From JBBITW01 sp037440525 (GTDB lineage Bacteria; Desulfobacterota; BSN033; UBA1163), in assembly GCA_037440525.1 (NCBI GenBank), contig JBBITW010000027.1:1-27375 (forward strand): 27,375 bases of DNA. The letters are read 5' to 3'. The position numbers were made by a program, and so were the translations under genes. Under the pieces are notes generated by a model. That model was not told where the DNA came from and made no database searches. It worked only from the letters and a program-made list of their open reading frames with translations. Shown here in pieces: positions 25,051 to 27,375 of the stretch (position 1 is the first letter of the stretch; every line of letters begins with the position of its first letter).

Positions 25051-25995
25051 ATGAAGAATAGAATTAATAAAATGAGAAGGAGTTTGGTCCCCTTACCACC
25101 TGAAATTATGAATCTTCCCAAAATAATTGCGAAGCCCTGGTTAAGGATAGATGCGGAGCCTGATATTACACTCGAAGGACCCTCATTCGATAGAGAAGGA
25201 AATCTATATGTAACCTCTGTTAGGCAGGGTAAGATTTTTAAAATAACTCCCCAAAAAAAGGTGAACCTTATCTTTGAAAACAGGGCTATCCAGGTTGATG
25301 GCACAGCCTTTCATAAAGATGGAAGGCTCTTTGTAGCCTGCCTGACTGGAGAGCTAATAGCTATGAATCCAGATGGAAGTAATATAACCATCATTAGGCC
25401 GAATTATGAAGGTAAGCCACTTACAATGAACGATCTGGTTTTTGATTCAAGAGGGGGTCTCTTTGTAACCGATTTCATCGGAAATGTCTCAAACCCGGAA
25501 GGTGGTGTATATTATTTATCCTCCAATGATTTTTCAAATGTAAGGCAGATACTAAGAAATCTCTATTCACCAAATGGGATATCCCTCTCCCCTGATGGAA
25601 GAGTGCTCTGGGTTGCTGAGACAACTCGAAATGCTATCCTTAGGGTTGAACTTTTAGCCGATGGAGTGACTCCTAATCCGAGAGCAGGCATTTGTTATCC
25701 CTATTATTTTACAGGAGGCCCTGGAGGACCTGATTCAAACAGGGTTGATGAAGAAGGAAATCTATATCAGGCAATCATATTTCAGGGAAGGGTTCTCGTC
25801 CTGAATGCACGAGGAATACCGATAGCAAATGTGTTGGTTTCAGGAAGAGATGGGGGGAAATACCTCAAGACAACGAACTTAGCTATTAGACCAGGCGAGA
25901 AAGAAGCCTATATCTGTGCCTCAGGAGAAGGTGGGGCATGGATTTTCAGGTTCCAGGCACTTGCAAAGGGACTTAGGCTTTTTTCACATCAATAA
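25051..25995 (+). CDS. SMP-30/gluconolactonase family protein
   Basis: The 314-residue six-bladed beta-propeller protein is of the SMP-30/LRE lactonase type. The expected metal ligands are all present: E42 (TLEGPSF), N127 (TMNDLVF), N175 (SPNGISLSPDG) and D228 (GPDSNRVD), with spacings close to regucalcin (E18, N103, N154, D204). This supports a working metal-dependent lactonase or a related hydrolase. There is no signal peptide, so it acts in the cytoplasm. It starts 10 bases after the preceding gene and probably opens a lactone made within the pathway; which lactone cannot be told. Confidence 0.9.
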   Translation: MKNRINKMRRSLVPLPPEIMNLPKIIAKPWLRIDAEPDITLEGPSFDREGNLYVTSVRQGKIFKITPQKKVNLIFENRAIQVDGTAFHKDGRLFVACLTGELIAMNPDGSNITIIRPNYEGKPLTMNDLVFDSRGGLFVTDFIGNVSNPEGGVYYLSSNDFSNVRQILRNLYSPNGISLSPDGRVLWVAETTRNAILRVELLADGVTPNPRAGICYPYYFTGGPGGPDSNRVDEEGNLYQAIIFQGRVLVLNARGIPIANVLVSGRDGGKYLKTTNLAIRPGEKEAYICASGEGGAWIFRFQALAKGLRLFSHQ

Positions 25996-26014
25996 ATTTT
26001 AAGGAGGATCTTTT

Positions 26015-27214
26015 ATGGCAGAAAATGAAGAGGCAAAACTGGAAGAGGGAATGCTAACTGATGAGATGATCGAGGAGATGCGTCAAAAGATTGGCTTGAA
26101 ACTAAGAACAGAACATTCCCAGAATAACAGTGATGCAACCTACTACCCCCTTCTAAAGTTTGCTGATGGTATTGGAGATCCAAATCCACTTTGGCACGAT
26201 GAGGAATATGCAAAGAAGACCCGTTATGGTGGTCTCGTAGCACATCCTTCCTGGGTATGGACAGTACTGGGCGGGATACAATTTGGTTTTCGAGGCCTTG
26301 GCACTTTTCATTCAGGGAGCGACATATATTTTTACAAACCAATATATCTTGGTGATAAGATAAGACCTGAATGTATATTCACTGGTTTTGATGAGCCTAA
26401 AGAGGGAAGTAAATTCTCCACAGGCAAGACATTCTTCCAGCATTACGAAAATAGATACTACAACCAGAGAGATGAACTTGTTGCGAGGATACCATTCTGG
26501 GTCTTTACTTTTGAGAGGAGAAAGGCAAAGGAGAAGGGGAAATATACAGGGAAGCAGGAGCAAATTACAATCCCCCATCCCTGGAAAGAAGAGGAACTCA
26601 AAAGGATAGAAGAGGAGGTGCTTTCAGAGGAGATAAGGGGTGCAAATCCTCGTTTCTGGGAGGATGTAAATGTGGGTGATGAAATTAAGCCTGTGGTTAA
26701 AGGACCGCTTGGGCTTTCTGATATGGTATCCTTCCTTATTGGAGGAGCCACACCCATACCGAGATTGGGGGCCCATGGGGTTTCACTGAGACTTTATCGG
26801 AGGCATCCTGCCTGGGCCTTTAGGGATCCTGATACCTATTCATTGGAGCCTGTATTTGCTGTTCATTATAACAAACATGCAGCAAGGGCAATGGCTCAAC
26901 CAGCAGCATATGATGTTGGAATCCAGAGACATTGCTGGCTAACCCATCTTCTTACCAACTGGATGGGTGACGATGGCTGGATAAAAAGGTCTTATGCTGA
27001 ATACAGAAGGTTTGTATATTTTTCCGATGTTGTATGGTTTAGAGGGAAGGTCACAAGGAAATTTATTGATGATGAAGGGGAATATTGTGTAGAGATTGAA
27101 ACTCACGCAATAAACCAGAGAAACGAAGACTGCATGCCTGGGCGGTCAATAATAGCACTTCCATCAAGAGAAAAGGGTATCTGGCCACTGGATAAAAGGA
27201 TAAGGAAGGGATGA
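26015..27214 (+). CDS. Double-hotdog MaoC-type acyl dehydratase
   Basis: The 399-residue protein has two hotdog folds. The N-terminal FAS1-like/MaoC domain (about 20-175) holds FADGIGDPNPLWHDEEYA and TRYGGLVAHPSWVW, and the C-terminal MaoC-like domain (about 215-385) starts NPRFWEDVNVGDEI. Such proteins hydrate or dehydrate acyl-CoA thioesters. The D-x-N-P-x-H segment in the first half fits the catalytic hydratase region; the second half has a less clear motif. TAAGGAGGA precedes the ATG, and the stop overlaps the next start. It is likely to act on a CoA thioester made by the ligase encoded upstream. Confidence 0.88.
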   Translation: MAENEEAKLEEGMLTDEMIEEMRQKIGLKLRTEHSQNNSDATYYPLLKFADGIGDPNPLWHDEEYAKKTRYGGLVAHPSWVWTVLGGIQFGFRGLGTFHSGSDIYFYKPIYLGDKIRPECIFTGFDEPKEGSKFSTGKTFFQHYENRYYNQRDELVARIPFWVFTFERRKAKEKGKYTGKQEQITIPHPWKEEELKRIEEEVLSEEIRGANPRFWEDVNVGDEIKPVVKGPLGLSDMVSFLIGGATPIPRLGAHGVSLRLYRRHPAWAFRDPDTYSLEPVFAVHYNKHAARAMAQPAAYDVGIQRHCWLTHLLTNWMGDDGWIKRSYAEYRRFVYFSDVVWFRGKVTRKFIDDEGEYCVEIETHAINQRNEDCMPGRSIIALPSREKGIWPLDKRIRKG

Positions 27215-27375
27215 TGAAGAAGGTTGAAGTTTATCTTCCACAATTTCCATGGTATGGGGATAAGAAATTAAGGATTGATTTTCCTTCTAACTGGAAAGTT
27301 ATGGTTTCAGAGATGCCAGAGAGTAGCTTCCCCAAATTAAAAAAGGGAGGGATTAAGGATGCATTTTCAAATCCC
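27214..27375 (+). CDS. LarA-like (nickel-dependent lactate racemase family) protein, 3' partial
   Basis: Only 54 residues are visible before the window ends. The pattern WYGDKKLRIDFPSNWKVMV, then FPKLKKGGIKDAFSNP, resembles the start of LarA_N domain proteins (a short strand, a Y-G turn, a strand with F-P, and a helix before the nucleotide-binding part). LarA enzymes use a nickel pincer cofactor to racemise or epimerise 2-hydroxyacids. The ATG at 27211 overlaps the MaoC stop (ATGA), and 27214 is an equal alternative. The catalytic His and Lys residues lie outside the window, so the assignment rests on the N-terminus alone. Confidence 0.6.
   Translation, partial: MKKVEVYLPQFPWYGDKKLRIDFPSNWKVMVSEMPESSFPKLKKGGIKDAFSNP

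Noticed and set aside
210..26757. Numerous minus-strand ORFs of 60-130 codons across the window
   Set aside because: All lie opposite strong + strand genes, lack ribosome sites and show no recognisable protein sequence; they are shadows of the coding strand.
1..27375. CRISPR arrays, tRNA genes, insertion sequences or attachment sites
   Set aside because: I found no regular direct repeats, cloverleaf-like segments, transposase motifs or terminal inverted repeats in the short spacers.

Overview
The window is one long, same-strand block of about 24 protein genes, all on the + strand. Both ends are cut: a UbiD-type decarboxylase at the left edge and a LarA-type racemase at the right edge. Genes abut or overlap, Shine-Dalgarno sequences are strong (GGAGG type), and no spacer exceeds about 110 bases, so no stretch over 300 bases lacks a gene. 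I see no rRNA, tRNA, CRISPR array, insertion sequence or DNA-binding regulator. Base composition is moderate to low GC by eye, with AGA/AGG favoured for arginine. The content points to an anaerobic, selenocysteine-using, molybdenum-using bacterium, most likely of the Desulfobacterota (Deltaproteobacteria) type: TRAP and Liv transporters mixed with CoA-pathway and hydroxyaromatic enzymes, and transhydroxylase-like molybdoenzymes. That lineage is inference.

Layout. (1) 3-5245: partial UbiD decarboxylase, an M24 creatinase/aminopeptidase-fold enzyme, then a DctP-DctQ-DctM TRAP transporter with an 11-bp hairpin between DctP and DctQ. (2) 5352-11101: an ACMSD-type amidohydrolase, then a LivKHMGF ABC uptake system in which livG has no normal start codon and looks like the displaced half of a LivM-LivG fusion. 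(3) 11127-14147: a TAXI-type TRAP receptor and its fused permease. (4) 14224-20905: two tandem large/small pairs of molybdopterin enzyme and three-cluster Fe-S protein, closely resembling pyrogallol-phloroglucinol transhydroxylase, including the beta-domain at the end of each small subunit. (5) 20989-27375: acyl-CoA ligase, a UGSC-like selenoprotein read through an in-frame UGA, a DUF6282 metal hydrolase, a conserved protein that I associate with UGSC genes, an SMP-30 lactonase-like protein, a double-hotdog MaoC-type dehydratase, and the start of a LarA-like protein.

Together this reads as a catabolic island. Three unrelated high-affinity importers bring in organic acids. Decarboxylases, hydrolases and non-redox molybdenum transhydroxylases rework a polyhydroxylated (perhaps aromatic) substrate. 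A CoA ligase and a hydratase pass the product into CoA chemistry. The true substrate cannot be read from the sequence.

The strongest points for follow-up are the Sec-containing UGSC-like protein (UGA at 22843-22845, SECIS-like hairpin directly after it), the two transhydroxylase-like pairs with complementary active-site changes, and the livM/livG reading-frame break.
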